Origin: Bacteroidia bacterium
Lineage (GTDB): Bacteria; Bacteroidota; Bacteroidia; NS11-12g; UBA955
Assembly: GCA_023653095.1 (NCBI GenBank)
Contig: JAMNXP010000001.1
Span: 512,853 to 576,852, forward strand
DNA length: 64,000 nucleotides
Direction: 5' to 3'
The translations under genes were made by a program, and so were the position numbers. How positions within the stretch are numbered: position 1 is the stretch's first letter; every line of letters begins with the position of its first letter. The notes under the pieces were generated by a model. That model was given only the letters and a program-made list of their open reading frames with translations, was not told where the DNA came from and made no database searches. This document shows, in pieces, positions 27,832 to 37,127 of this stretch.

Positions 27832-28151
27832 TGACCCGATTAGAACAACTACAATCATTCTTGAAAGAAAGCCCCAACGATGCATTTTTGCATTATGCTA
27901 TAGCTCAAGAACACAAGTCTATGGGCAACAAAGAACTGGCTTTAGAGAAGTATCAATATCTGATAGAAAATCACCCCAACTATGTTGCAACTTATTATCA
28001 TTTGGGGAAATTGTACATAGAATTAGGGCAAAAAGAAACCGCACTATCTTGCTTTGAGACCGGAATCATCAAGGCAAAAGAGTGCGGTGAACAACATTCC
28101 TTATCTGAACTTCAAAGTGCGAAGTTGGAATTGGAATACGACGAGGATTAA
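27831..28151 (+). CDS. Small TPR protein
   Basis: A 106-residue cytosolic protein made of about two tetratricopeptide repeats (DAFLHYAIAQEHKSMGNKEL and YVATYYHLGKLYIELGQKE). Probably a protein-binding adaptor. Fourth gene of the parAB operon. The stop shares a TTAA palindrome with the convergent Bax-inhibitor gene. Confidence 0.8.
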   Translation: MTRLEQLQSFLKESPNDAFLHYAIAQEHKSMGNKELALEKYQYLIENHPNYVATYYHLGKLYIELGQKETALSCFETGIIKAKECGEQHSLSELQSAKLELEYDED

Positions 28152-28900
28152 TCTCTGCTTTGCAATTTTGCTAACAAGCGCAAGATTTCGATGTACAACC
28201 AAATCAAGGTTGCCAACAATCCAACACCTGCATACCATTCCATATATTTAGGAGCGCCTGCGTTTGAAGCTTCTTCAATGAAGGTAAAATCCATGATCAA
28301 GTTGAAAGCGGCAATACCAGCAATTAAAACGCTCAATCCTATTGACATTGGGCTGCTGCCAGCATAAAAGTTTGACAATCCGTGAACACCAAACAAATTC
28401 AACACCATCATCAATAAGTAGAAAATTCCTACACCTGCTGTAGCGATGTAAATTACTTTGGTAAACATAGGGGTTGCGCGCAAAACATTGGTTTTATAAA
28501 GAACCAACATCAAAGCGAAAATACCCATGGTAATAGCCACTGCCTGCATCACGATGCCTGGGAACATAGCTTCAAAAAACATAGAAAGAGCGCCTAACAA
28601 TACACCTTCAGCAGCTGCATAAACCGGTGCTAAATAAGGTGACCAAGACTTCTTAAAACTCATGATTAAGATACTAATCAAACCAATGATTAATCCACCG
28701 TACATGTAGGTTTGAACTCCGTTGTTGATCGCATATTCTGGATCTCCACCCATTTTATTCCAAATCCAAACGGCAGGAGCCAACAAGGTTAGAAATAAAA
28801 CGATTGATTTGTCAACGGTACCTTTTAGTGTCATACTGCCTTCGTAAGAACCGCTGCGGGTTGCTGAGAAAGCTTTTTCAGAAAATAATGGACTAGACAT
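28148..28900 (-). CDS. Bax inhibitor-1 (YccA/TMBIM) family membrane protein
   Basis: A 250-residue protein with about seven membrane segments, preceded by a cytosolic SATRSGSYEGSMTLKGTVDK stretch typical of the actinobacterial/Bacteroidota branch of the family. Members act as pH-sensitive calcium leak channels. I set the start at the ATG at 28900 (MSSPLFSEKAF), because a TATATTTG -7 box at 28923-28916 overlaps the longer open frame that starts at 28918. Confidence 0.88.
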   Translation of the reverse strand: MSSPLFSEKAFSATRSGSYEGSMTLKGTVDKSIVLFLTLLAPAVWIWNKMGGDPEYAINNGVQTYMYGGLIIGLISILIMSFKKSWSPYLAPVYAAAEGVLLGALSMFFEAMFPGIVMQAVAITMGIFALMLVLYKTNVLRATPMFTKVIYIATAGVGIFYLLMMVLNLFGVHGLSNFYAGSSPMSIGLSVLIAGIAAFNLIMDFTFIEEASNAGAPKYMEWYAGVGLLATLIWLYIEILRLLAKLQSRD

Positions 28901-28915
28901 AATTCTATAATGAAT

Positions 28916-28923
28916 CAAATATA
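28916..28923 (-). promoter_or_regulatory. -7 box of the Bax-inhibitor gene
   Basis: TATATTTG on the minus strand, 15 nt before the ATG at 28900; a TTTG lies 16 nt further upstream. It decides the start codon of the gene. Confidence 0.45.
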
Positions 28924-28930
28924 GGAAAAA

Positions 28931-31900
28931 TCAACGAAGCAAATGCACGGTTCCGCTGAACTGATAGATTTCTTCTTTGTAATCTTTGAAGGAAATCTTG
29001 TAAACATAAACACCATCTGGTACGTTTTGGCCGTTGTAAGTTCCATCCCATCCTTCAGATTCATTGCGGTATTCAGCAAGCTTTTCTCCCCAACGATTGT
29101 AAATGCTGAATTGGTAATCTAAAACTCCTGAAATAACGGGCTTAAAAATTTCGTTTGCGCCTTTCCCATCAGGTGTAAACGCATTAGGAACAAACATCAC
29201 AGGATCAAAATACAACAAAATATCGTTGCTCCAAGAAACCCGATTTCCACCCAATTCGTAGGCTTTGATTCTGTATTTTTGTCCAAAATGTTCCTCTCCG
29301 TTATTGAAACTATCTGAGGTGCTATTGGGATAGGTCTGGTAGAGTTCATATCCCGATTTATTGATTAATTCCCGGTAAAGTTCATATTTCTCAACAGGCC
29401 AACCAAAATAAGGGGTGAAAGTAAACGACATGCTCATGGGACCCGTTCTTTGTCCAGTTAAAAGAATGCTCGTATTTACAGGGCTATATAGCGTATCACC
29501 ACACTGATTCAAAATCATGGCCCTATAATCGTAGGAAAAGGCATCGGGTTTGGCATCTAAATCTTGATATTCAGTATTGTTGATAGGCCCCTGCCCTACG
29601 TTCCAGAATTGCCCACTGTTGAAAGGTCTTCGTTGAATATAAACCGGACCATTGGGTCTTGGAGAATTCTTCAATTCATATTGAACTAAAATCTTACCGT
29701 CTTTATCAGGAGGTGGTGAAACCGTCACTAGGCGACTTTCCACCCATGGATTATCATAATATACATTCCATGAAATGCTATCACCAGGACAACCTTTGTC
29801 AGAAATTTCCCTAACTGTTAGATTCCTTATTGGCAGAGAAACATCCCAATTCACTGAACCAACGTTTCCAGTTCCTGCATCGGTTGACCATGTGCCGCCG
29901 GTCAATTTCCAAATGTATGAGCTACCCGAATTCCCATTGATGACATACTTAATATTGTTTATATTGGGATTGCAAATTACCGAGTCACCCACCAAAAGTG
30001 TGTTTATGGGTTTAGGATTGATGGTAATTTTGGATTCATCCCAAGGTCCAGGACAACCAAACTTTGAAATGATGCGTGCTCTGATGGTAAATGTTCCAAA
30101 TTGCTGTAGGCTGATTTCTAGTTTTCCGGGTTTAGGTTTACCCGTTCCACCCGAAGGAATTTGGTTTAATGTCAAACCTGTATTAGGTGTGATTTGAAAC
30201 TCAACAACATCCCCAAAATCGATGCCAGCCAAGGTTGAAAAATCAATCAATGAAAAAACTTGACCGTTCTGTTGACATTGTTCAGGTTGCACATCAGGGA
30301 AAAGATTGGAAGTTGGCGTTGGATGCAGAACCACATTCAATCTATACAATGAACTTTGGCAAACTCGTTTGTTGATGGGATCGTAACCCGTAGACCGAAC
30401 TCCTACCCAAGCATTCCCAGCCACACCCCAGTCGGCGGTTATTTTATCCGTATTTTGTCCTGAGGCAATACTTCCCCCGGAAATAGACCAAGCATAATCT
30501 TCGCCGCTGATTTTATTGACCCTGTAAGGAACATTGGAGGTCAATTCGCACAAGGATGAATCTCCAATGGGCGGCTGTCCGAGCAAAGCATGCGTCATGA
30601 GTACATCAAAATAAGCCGTGTCTTTACATCCAAAAATATTGGTAGCAATGACCATGACCCTTCCAGGCCCAACATCTCCCCAATCAATCAGAGCTCTACC
30701 CTTGCTTGGAGAAGAAACTTTACGGGCATTTGTTGCAAAGAATTCATAGGTATAAAGTGATTCGATAGAATCAATGTAATACTCAATATTATCGTTGTTT
30801 GGACAAACATTGGTTGGTCCTTTGATGATGGGCTTTCCCGCCGCGGTCATAGTGATTTTTAAGGTATCACCTCCACTTTTACATCCTGAACTATTCATTT
30901 GATAGCAAATTAGATATCGCTGCCCTGTAAAGTTTTCGTCCCAAACAATACTGATAGTTTTATCCGCAGAATTTTCGCTAATTGATTTCGCACCTTTTAC
31001 CTCCCAGATGATTTTTTCAGTTGCAAAAGATCTATAAGTATACTTAACTGATAAACAACACCACGGTTCTCCTTCAAAAAATGGGTTAATAGGAGGAGAA
31101 GAAAGATTGACTAAAAGAGAATCTGCGATGATTGAGCAACCGTAAGTATTCGTAGTTCTAAGAAACACTTTTCCTGCATTTGAATTGCCCCAGTTAATTA
31201 CAATTTTGGTTGAAGTATCAGAGCCAATGATTGTACCCCCTGTTACGCTCCATTTCAGAATATTTTTATAGTCGCGTTTATTTGCCGTGTAAACTACTCC
31301 TTGTTGATTTTGGCAGACACTTGATGGTCCGCTTATTTTTTCCTGGGGACTAAAGGGCTTGTATTTTATCAGGACGTTCTGATTGATGAATTTGGACGGA
31401 CATCCATCGTCATAAGCCTCAAAAATCACCCGGAAGGTATCGTTGGTGTTTACATTGCATCCAGGGTTCCAGCAGAATTGAGAAGTTATGCTTGCTTTTC
31501 CTGCAACGGGCAACGAAGGATTAAATGTAGCCTTAGGTCCGGTGTAGCTTGAAGAACCCGTAATGATATCGCCATAAGCCTTAAGGGTAACTACGTCATC
31601 AATATCTTTGGCATCTACTGCTTTGACATCAAAACAAATGGGCTCACCCAATTCCAATTCCCAATAGCGCTTTCCCTTAGAATATTCAAGTGTGGGTTTA
31701 TTATTGGGAGAACAGTTGATAACCAAAATTTGAAGGTCTAACCTCACCGTGGAAATTGCGACCCCATTTCTCCACTCTGTAACTTCAATTGCAACGGCAA
31801 ATCGACCTGCAATAGTAGACATGTAAGTGGTAAGTCCGTTAAACGCATCAATGCTGGCAATTCCGGCGCTTCCAAACGGTTTGGTTGCTGAATAACCGGT

Positions 31901-32638
31901 ATTATAGTCTACCACGGGGAAAGGCGTGGTCATGGTAGATGGGCACGTTTGCAAGGTAGGATTGTTCATATCAGCACCTTGCCAAGGCGTTACCAATTTA
32001 TAGGAAAGCGAATCTCCATCTGGGTCAAGAGCACGATTTCTGATGGTGATGGTATCGTTTCGGCAAATAAAAGGAACGGGAACATCTTGGAAATAGGGTG
32101 AACTATTTTTTATGTTGGTTGGAGGAATAAACCCGTAATAGGTTTGTCCTTGGTAGGCCTCACCAAATTGGTTTCGGAGGTTGTTTTGAGTGTTTCGGCA
32201 GCAGCGCTCCCATTTCAGGTGATAACCGGTGTTGCTGTTGGGCAAGCTGATGGTTGATTCATAAATTCCCTGCTCCAAACACGCCGAAGCTATTTCTGGG
32301 CAATTGGTATTGCCCACGGGCTGCACTTTTTTCTTGGCTAAGAGTTTGATGACGTAAGTGGTATGAATCTTTTTATCACCCTTGTAAACACATAAATCTA
32401 ATTCTGGATCAAAAGGCACTTCTTCATTGGTGCCGTCTTTAGCACAATCTCGGTAAACGAAAAATGTAACTCTGTATTGGGTGTTGGTGCCGTTGGTACC
32501 CAGCCATTCATAAGTCAGAAAACCACCCACCAAGTGCGAAGCATTGGAAATTCCTGCCCCCGAAAAAGCGAGCAAAATAATCCAAAATTTCAAGGTCAAA
32601 AAGCTAGGTTTTCTCAATGGTTTTAAGGCTATTTTCAA
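28931..32638 (-). CDS. Large secreted protein with PKD-like modules and type B T9SS sorting domain
   Basis: A 1235-residue secreted protein. A signal peptide (to about residue 35, ending near SNAS) is followed by SHLVGGFLTYEWLGTN and a long run of immunoglobulin/PKD-like beta modules. Recurring ISGPSSVCQNQQGVVYTANK-type units are visible from about residue 430. The last 85 residues (VMFVPNAFTPDGKGANEIFKP to the end) are the gliding-motility-associated C-terminal domain (CHU_C, type B sorting signal) used by the type IX secretion system. Translation appears to start at TTG; an in-frame stop lies four codons upstream. Likely a surface adhesin; its ligand is unknown. Confidence 0.88.
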   Translation of the reverse strand: MKIALKPLRKPSFLTLKFWIILLAFSGAGISNASHLVGGFLTYEWLGTNGTNTQYRVTFFVYRDCAKDGTNEEVPFDPELDLCVYKGDKKIHTTYVIKLLAKKKVQPVGNTNCPEIASACLEQGIYESTISLPNSNTGYHLKWERCCRNTQNNLRNQFGEAYQGQTYYGFIPPTNIKNSSPYFQDVPVPFICRNDTITIRNRALDPDGDSLSYKLVTPWQGADMNNPTLQTCPSTMTTPFPVVDYNTGYSATKPFGSAGIASIDAFNGLTTYMSTIAGRFAVAIEVTEWRNGVAISTVRLDLQILVINCSPNNKPTLEYSKGKRYWELELGEPICFDVKAVDAKDIDDVVTLKAYGDIITGSSSYTGPKATFNPSLPVAGKASITSQFCWNPGCNVNTNDTFRVIFEAYDDGCPSKFINQNVLIKYKPFSPQEKISGPSSVCQNQQGVVYTANKRDYKNILKWSVTGGTIIGSDTSTKIVINWGNSNAGKVFLRTTNTYGCSIIADSLLVNLSSPPINPFFEGEPWCCLSVKYTYRSFATEKIIWEVKGAKSISENSADKTISIVWDENFTGQRYLICYQMNSSGCKSGGDTLKITMTAAGKPIIKGPTNVCPNNDNIEYYIDSIESLYTYEFFATNARKVSSPSKGRALIDWGDVGPGRVMVIATNIFGCKDTAYFDVLMTHALLGQPPIGDSSLCELTSNVPYRVNKISGEDYAWSISGGSIASGQNTDKITADWGVAGNAWVGVRSTGYDPINKRVCQSSLYRLNVVLHPTPTSNLFPDVQPEQCQQNGQVFSLIDFSTLAGIDFGDVVEFQITPNTGLTLNQIPSGGTGKPKPGKLEISLQQFGTFTIRARIISKFGCPGPWDESKITINPKPINTLLVGDSVICNPNINNIKYVINGNSGSSYIWKLTGGTWSTDAGTGNVGSVNWDVSLPIRNLTVREISDKGCPGDSISWNVYYDNPWVESRLVTVSPPPDKDGKILVQYELKNSPRPNGPVYIQRRPFNSGQFWNVGQGPINNTEYQDLDAKPDAFSYDYRAMILNQCGDTLYSPVNTSILLTGQRTGPMSMSFTFTPYFGWPVEKYELYRELINKSGYELYQTYPNSTSDSFNNGEEHFGQKYRIKAYELGGNRVSWSNDILLYFDPVMFVPNAFTPDGKGANEIFKPVISGVLDYQFSIYNRWGEKLAEYRNESEGWDGTYNGQNVPDGVYVYKISFKDYKEEIYQFSGTVHLLR

Positions 32639-32716
32639 ACCACTAAATTAGACAATTTTTTAGGCATTTTAGTTGCCAACGCACGTCATTTTTCTGAAAT
32701 AACCTAATTTCGCGAC

Positions 32717-33787
32717 ATGCATTACAAACCCGATTGCCTGCATTTTTTGGGACATATACCTTGTAAACCCCACAAAAAGCACGGATATCACTGCGAAAAC
32801 TGTCCCGAGTACACACGAATCGAGAAACGCATTTTGATAATAAAACTGGGTGCGATGGGCGACGTAATTCGAACAACGCCCTTGATTACTCGATATAAAT
32901 CGCTTTATCCCAACGCAAAATTCACTTGGATTACCCTGTTTCCAGATATCCTCCCAAAGGGAGAAATCCACGAAATCTATAAATTGAGCGTTGAGGCACA
33001 ACTTTATGTCACCAACGTTGATTGGGATATTGCCATCAATTTAGATAAGGAAAAAGAAGCGTCGGCCTTGTTAAAAATGGTCTCTGCGAAAGAGAAATAC
33101 GGTTACATTTTGAAAGATGGCGCCACTCAGCCTGCCAATGAATTGGCCCAGCACAAATTTGATACGGGCTTGTTTGACGATGTCAGCAAATCGAACACCA
33201 AAAACTACTGCACGGAGATTTTTGAACTTTGCGGAATGGAATACCACGGAGAGCCATACCTTCTTGATAATCATTCAGATAAAGGATACACATGGAATCT
33301 TCCAACAGATAAAAAAATCATTGGTTTGAACACCGGTTGTGGAGATCGATGGACCACCCGATTGTGGAGCATTGAGAAATGGGTTGATTTGGCCAAAAAG
33401 ATACAAGATGCGGGGTATTATCCTTTGCTTTTGGGCGGTAGTCAAGAGCACGAGCGAAATTTAGAAATTCAAGAAGGCAGCGGCGCTCCTTATTTGGGAC
33501 ATTTTTCTTTGAGTCATTTCATCAACTTGATTGAACATTGCGATGCTGTGGTTACTCAAGTTACCATGGGGATGCATTTAACTTTGGGATTGGGCAAAAG
33601 AATTGTACTAATGAACAACATTTTTAATGCCCATGAATTCGATTTATTCAACAAAGGTGAGATTGTTCAACCATCGAAGGAATGTCAGTGTTTCTATTTG
33701 GGTAAGTGCAAGTTAGGCACATCGTGCATGGAAGATTTAACCTCTGAAACCGTGTTTGAAAGTTTGCAGCGCGTATTAAAAAAGTAA
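32717..33787 (+). CDS. Glycosyltransferase family 9 (heptosyltransferase-like)
   Basis: A 356-residue GT-B enzyme that adds a sugar during lipopolysaccharide or surface-glycan synthesis. The GT9 start LIIKLGAMGDVIRTTPLI lies at about residue 41, and the nucleotide-sugar site contains GLNTGCGDRWTTRLW. It is preceded by a Cys/His-rich leader (CLHFLGHIPC, HCENC) and the tail has CQCFYLGKCKLGTSC; together these could bind a metal. This leader is familiar from other Bacteroidota GT9 proteins. Last gene before the tRNA-Met island. Confidence 0.88.
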   Translation: MHYKPDCLHFLGHIPCKPHKKHGYHCENCPEYTRIEKRILIIKLGAMGDVIRTTPLITRYKSLYPNAKFTWITLFPDILPKGEIHEIYKLSVEAQLYVTNVDWDIAINLDKEKEASALLKMVSAKEKYGYILKDGATQPANELAQHKFDTGLFDDVSKSNTKNYCTEIFELCGMEYHGEPYLLDNHSDKGYTWNLPTDKKIIGLNTGCGDRWTTRLWSIEKWVDLAKKIQDAGYYPLLLGGSQEHERNLEIQEGSGAPYLGHFSLSHFINLIEHCDAVVTQVTMGMHLTLGLGKRIVLMNNIFNAHEFDLFNKGEIVQPSKECQCFYLGKCKLGTSCMEDLTSETVFESLQRVLKK

Positions 33788-33792
33788 AGCTT

Positions 33793-33823
33793 TTTGCAAA
33801 TTGGCAGAAAATCGCTATTTTTG
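33793..33823 (+). promoter_or_regulatory. tRNA-Met promoter
   Basis: TTTG (33793-33796), 19 nt, TATTTTTG (33816-33823): a perfect match to the Bacteroidota consensus, with the tRNA beginning 15 nt downstream. Confidence 0.7.
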
Positions 33824-33837
33824 CACCCTGAAAATCA

Positions 33838-33911
33838 GGCGAGGTAGCTCAGGTGGTTAGAGCGCAGGATTCATAACCCTGAGGTCGGGGGTTCAATTCC
33901 CCCCTTCGCTA
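33838..33911 (+). tRNA. tRNA-Met (anticodon CAT)
   Basis: A 74-nt cloverleaf can be folded by hand. The acceptor stem is GGCGAGG with CTTCGCT (two G-T pairs). The D arm starts GCTC, the anticodon stem is CAGGA with loop TTCATAA (CAT at 33872-33874), and the T arm is GGGGG-TTCAATT-CCCCC. CCA is not encoded. The acceptor has a G-T end pair rather than the open C-A pair of an initiator, so elongator Met is more likely; a lysidine-modified Ile tRNA is possible. Its 3' half is the integration target of the islands to the right. Confidence 0.92.
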
Positions 33912-33912
33912 C
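33869..33912. repeat. Attachment-site repeat, copy 1 (inside tRNA-Met)
   Basis: 44 nt from the anticodon loop to just past the tRNA end; repeated without mismatch at 45585-45628 and in decayed form at 51430-51469. The sequence after it (terminator hairpin and on to about 34000) is also duplicated after copy 2, but not after copy 3. Confidence 0.85.
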
Positions 33913-33913
33913 G

Positions 33914-33943
33914 AAAAAAAGCCTCCAATTTGGGGGCTTTTTA
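33914..33943 (+). terminator. Intrinsic terminator after tRNA-Met
   Basis: GCCTCC, loop, GGGGGC followed by TTTTT and preceded by an A-tract (so it could work in both directions). A near-identical copy lies at 45630-45659. The rest of the gap to 34178 holds a TCTGTGCCATGTTTGGG element, also found after copy 2, and a weak inverted pair of CCCCTA/AGGGGT (34023 and 34084). No gene is seen. Confidence 0.7.
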
Positions 33944-34178
33944 GTTTAAAGGTGAGGGTTGAGAGTTTATTATTTGCAATGTTTTCTGTGCCATGTTTGG
34001 GTGGAATAATCAGACAACCCAACCCCTATTCGTCAGACTGAAATTGACCCCATCGTCAAAGACAAATCAATAATGAATAATTAGGGGTTAAATTGGGTAT
34101 TATTGGTTGTGAGTGGTTCCGACGAAGATGATTCAGTTAACCTTGACAAAAAGGGTTTGTCGTCAGCGTTTTTTCCGG

Positions 34179-35777
34179 TTATATGCCGTTTTTCTGTCCA
34201 CCGTCAAGTTTGTATAATATTATTCCGATTAATGCTCCGCTTAAAAGTCCGCCAATATGTGCTGCGTTGTCAATGCCACCTGTCAAGCCCCAAAGTAAAT
34301 TTATACCAACATAAATTCCAATCTTTATTAGTATTCCTTTTTTACCTCCTTTTGGAAATGCGTTTGTTAAAAGTAGTCCAAGTATTGCACCGTAAAGTCC
34401 GAAAATTGCACCTGATGCACCAACACTTATTGTATTTGGATACCACCAAATACTTGCAAGGCTTCCGCAAAGTCCGGACAAAATATACAAGGTGAAATAA
34501 TTTTTTCGTCCGAGTAATGGTTCAACAAAAATGGCTGCAATTACAAGTCCTGAAATGTTTAGACACAAGTGCATAATACCACCGTGCAAAAACATACTTG
34601 TCAAAAGTCGCCACCATTCTCCACCAGTTGTTTCAAGTCGTCTGTTTGCACCCCATTGAAGTAACTCCATTCCATCTGGTGATATTATGTAAATACCAGA
34701 AAATACCATGAATAATAAGACAAGAATATTTAGGTCTAAAATTATTGAAGTTGCAAAATGGTCGCCTTTTGGAACAAGATAGTTTAGCATATCAACTAAA
34801 TCGTCTTGCTTTGGCTTCTTACTTGTTAAAAGTCTTTTCTTTTCTGTTTCGCTGTAACCTGGCCAAATTAAGGCGAACAACAAAACTCCAAGTCCAATAC
34901 CAAATGAACCGAATATCCAAGCAAATTTATTTCCGTTTCTGTCCCCGTATTTTTCTTTGATAGGTTCCAAAACAATAAAACTATCATCTGCTGTTTGTTT
35001 AGTTCTTGCTTCTATTGCTTTCAAATAATTTTGTCTATCGTCCGATGTCGGTTTCCTTTCAAAATGGTCTAATGAATGAAATTCATATTTATTCATTTTC
35101 TCAATGCAGTCATTGTAAAACGCTTGATACTTTTTCTCTTTTTCTTCGCTACTAATTTTGTTGCTTATCTGCTCTTTAAAATTTACACCATACCAATATT
35201 TGGGGATGTCATTAATTCTTTCCGATGTGTCTTTAAGAATTGGGGTAACGAAAAAGATGTCAAAGTTTAAGTATTGGTTATATTTTCCGCTTTGTCTGAA
35301 GTCTGTGTGTGTGCCTCCAAAATAATTAGCCACAGAAAAATTTTTCAACCTATAGTAACGTGATTTTTCAACTTTTGCTATATCACTAATTGTCGATAAA
35401 TTTTGAAGTTTTCCAGTTGCTGTTGTTAAGTAACCTTGCGATACAAATAGCATTGCTGTCATAACACCCCAAGAAATTATTTGAAAGAAAAATCTGCCTT
35501 TGTCTGTGTCGCCTTTGAATGTTAGAATTCTAAAACGTTGTCTTAACCAAAGTGTAATTGGTATCCAAGGAAAAATTAAAGGAAGCCATAAAACCAAAAT
35601 TTCTTCCTTGATGTCAATGATTGTGAATTGTAGGCAAAAAAGCCATCTAATAAATCCAAGTCCGAAAACTGTCCCTAATGTTACAGCTAAAAATGTCGGA
35701 AGAATGTGTTTAAGTTTTGTAATGTATATTTCCAATGGTCTGTCGTTGTTATTTGTTGTGTCGTCATAAAATAGCAT
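34179..35777 (-). CDS. Rhomboid family intramembrane serine protease
   Basis: About 532 residues. An N-terminal membrane segment pair and a soluble insert (about 150-300) precede the six-helix rhomboid core. The core has the WR motif in GGEWWRLLTSMFLHGG, the catalytic GASGAIFGL (Ser at about residue 454) and the partner His in AAHIGG (about 506). It cleaves membrane helices of client proteins. The frame extends upstream to 35867, but that extension is made from the palindromic attC-like site, so I start at the ATG at 35777. This ATG lies inside the site's own GTTATATGC core. Confidence 0.85.
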   Translation of the reverse strand: MLFYDDTTNNNDRPLEIYITKLKHILPTFLAVTLGTVFGLGFIRWLFCLQFTIIDIKEEILVLWLPLIFPWIPITLWLRQRFRILTFKGDTDKGRFFFQIISWGVMTAMLFVSQGYLTTATGKLQNLSTISDIAKVEKSRYYRLKNFSVANYFGGTHTDFRQSGKYNQYLNFDIFFVTPILKDTSERINDIPKYWYGVNFKEQISNKISSEEKEKKYQAFYNDCIEKMNKYEFHSLDHFERKPTSDDRQNYLKAIEARTKQTADDSFIVLEPIKEKYGDRNGNKFAWIFGSFGIGLGVLLFALIWPGYSETEKKRLLTSKKPKQDDLVDMLNYLVPKGDHFATSIILDLNILVLLFMVFSGIYIISPDGMELLQWGANRRLETTGGEWWRLLTSMFLHGGIMHLCLNISGLVIAAIFVEPLLGRKNYFTLYILSGLCGSLASIWWYPNTISVGASGAIFGLYGAILGLLLTNAFPKGGKKGILIKIGIYVGINLLWGLTGGIDNAAHIGGLLSGALIGIILYKLDGGQKNGI

Positions 35778-35857
35778 ATAACGGTTTGCGTGCAGGCGAC
35801 CGTAGCCCTGTGTTGCGCCTGCGGCAGGGCTATGGCGCTTGCACGCTGTTTTGCGGT
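35774..35857 (-). repeat. attC-like palindromic site a
   Basis: Strong imperfect hairpin: 35788-35810 pairs with 35825-35846 around a 14-nt GC-rich loop. Minus-strand order: AAAAC side, hairpin, then AACCGTTATATGC joined to the rhomboid start codon. Same layout as sites b-d. Confidence 0.6.
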
Positions 35858-35869
35858 CGGCTTTCATGT

Positions 35870-36745
35870 CTATTCGTCTTTTGCAACTCCATATGATTGC
35901 ATTATTAATTCTTTCAACAAGTCTTTATTTTTTGATATATCGTTTTTGTCAACACGAATTCTGTATCTGCCCCACTTGTTGTCATAGTCCATTGTGTCAA
36001 GCTTCGCATTGTCTAATTTTTCCTGAATTTCAGGTGAATGTTTAAGTCTTATTTCTAATAGCAAACTGCTTTTCTTTGCTCTAAAAATTGCAAAATTGTT
36101 TGGCTGTCCATTTTTTGCTAACCCTATGTAATACTTATTATATTTCAATTCAAGTCCTGGACTAAACTCCTTGACAATTTCCAAAAGTGTGTCCGCCAAT
36201 GCTACAGTTTGTTTTGTCCCTTTAATTGTTTCCCAATAATTACGGTCAGTCACTTCTTTGGTTTCTTCGTCTTCTTCTACAAGTCCAAGATTTACTTCGT
36301 CTAATACTGTTGTAAAAATTAATGATACTTCATTTTCTGAAAATTGGTAGGCTGACATTTGAATTGCTATTAGTGGAATAAACCCATTAAACAGTCCAAT
36401 TACATTTAAAAATCTACTTGTAATGTCTTCAGCTATAATTACAGCACAGTGGTCGTATTGTGGATATCTTTTTCTTTCAATATCCCAATACTCAATTGTT
36501 CTTATGATGTGGCTCTCGTCAACTTTTCCGAGTTGGATTTCAACTTCGTATCTTCTTTTACTCTCTGCGTCTTGTAAAAGTAAATCAAGTCTACCTGCTT
36601 TTGGGTGAATACGTTCTTTGTCTTTAAGAATAAGGTCACCAAGTCCTAAAATTGTCGGGTCGTCAGCAATTACTTTTTGAACCCAAGTTTCATTTAATTC
36701 TTTATGTGTCAAAAGATTTAGTTTTTCAGGTCTTACCAATTTCAT
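35870..36745 (-). CDS. PD-(D/E)XK nuclease-like protein with DUF5655 domain
   Basis: A 291-residue protein. The N-terminal half resembles a PD-(D/E)XK nuclease: GRLDLLLQDAESKRRYEVEIQLGK, with the Asp and the E-x-Q-type active-site strand (Gln where Lys or Glu is usual). The C-terminal part (from GTKQTVALADTLLEIVKEFSPG to RYRIRV, about 185-275) is a DUF5655-type domain. Probably a DNA-binding or DNA-cutting accessory protein; a substituted active site leaves activity uncertain. It forms its own cassette, between attC-like sites a and b. Confidence 0.65.
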   Translation of the reverse strand: MKLVRPEKLNLLTHKELNETWVQKVIADDPTILGLGDLILKDKERIHPKAGRLDLLLQDAESKRRYEVEIQLGKVDESHIIRTIEYWDIERKRYPQYDHCAVIIAEDITSRFLNVIGLFNGFIPLIAIQMSAYQFSENEVSLIFTTVLDEVNLGLVEEDEETKEVTDRNYWETIKGTKQTVALADTLLEIVKEFSPGLELKYNKYYIGLAKNGQPNNFAIFRAKKSSLLLEIRLKHSPEIQEKLDNAKLDTMDYDNKWGRYRIRVDKNDISKNKDLLKELIMQSYGVAKDE

Positions 36746-36786
36746 ATTGTCGTTTTAATTGTTTGTTGTTGTTTTCTTAAGCTGCC

Positions 36787-36920
36787 GCATAACGGTTTTC
36801 AGCTATACGCAGGCAGGGATTTTAACCACTGAACTTCCTACGAAGAACTGAACTTTAATTTTACTACTTAACTGTCCTACGAAGCTCGAAACCCCTGCTT
36901 GCGTATAGGTGATGTTATGC
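36787..36920 (-). repeat. attC-like palindromic site b
   Basis: Bounded by GCATAAC (36787-36793) and GTTATGC (36914-36920). Inner arms AGCTATACGCAGGCAGGG (from 36801) and CCCCTGCTTGCGTATAGG pair as a long hairpin. Located 41 nt before the nuclease-like gene. Confidence 0.6.
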
Positions 36921-37051
36921 CCTGGCGTTCTTGCCGCCCGTGGCTTGCAACCAACTGTCCGAATGTTTTTGTGTCGGTTTGTGTGTTGGCGTTTTTAAAA
37001 TTTTTAGAAGGGAAGGGGATTTTTAATTTTTTCTTTTCAGCGTGGGACAGG

Positions 37052-37110
37052 CATACTCTTTGGCAAGCTTTGGTTTGCGTGTCGGCTTGCGGGGCTTGCC
37101 AATGTGTATG
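37052..37110. repeat. Long hairpin behind the Detocs-like operon
   Basis: Arms of 17 nt (37052-37068 and 37094-37110) pair at 15 of 17 positions, starting CATAC and ending GTATG. It lies 18 nt past the stop of the receiver-nuclease gene. It has no T-tract, so it is not a classic terminator; it may be an mRNA-protecting structure or a recombination relic. The rest of the gap (36921-37051) is GT-rich with no gene seen. Confidence 0.5.
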
Positions 37111-37127
37111 ACTGTGAAGGGTTGGCA

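Noticed and set aside
35778-35867. N-terminal extension of the rhomboid protein (30 residues)
   Set aside because: Encoded by the palindromic attC-like site; composition unlike the rest of the protein.
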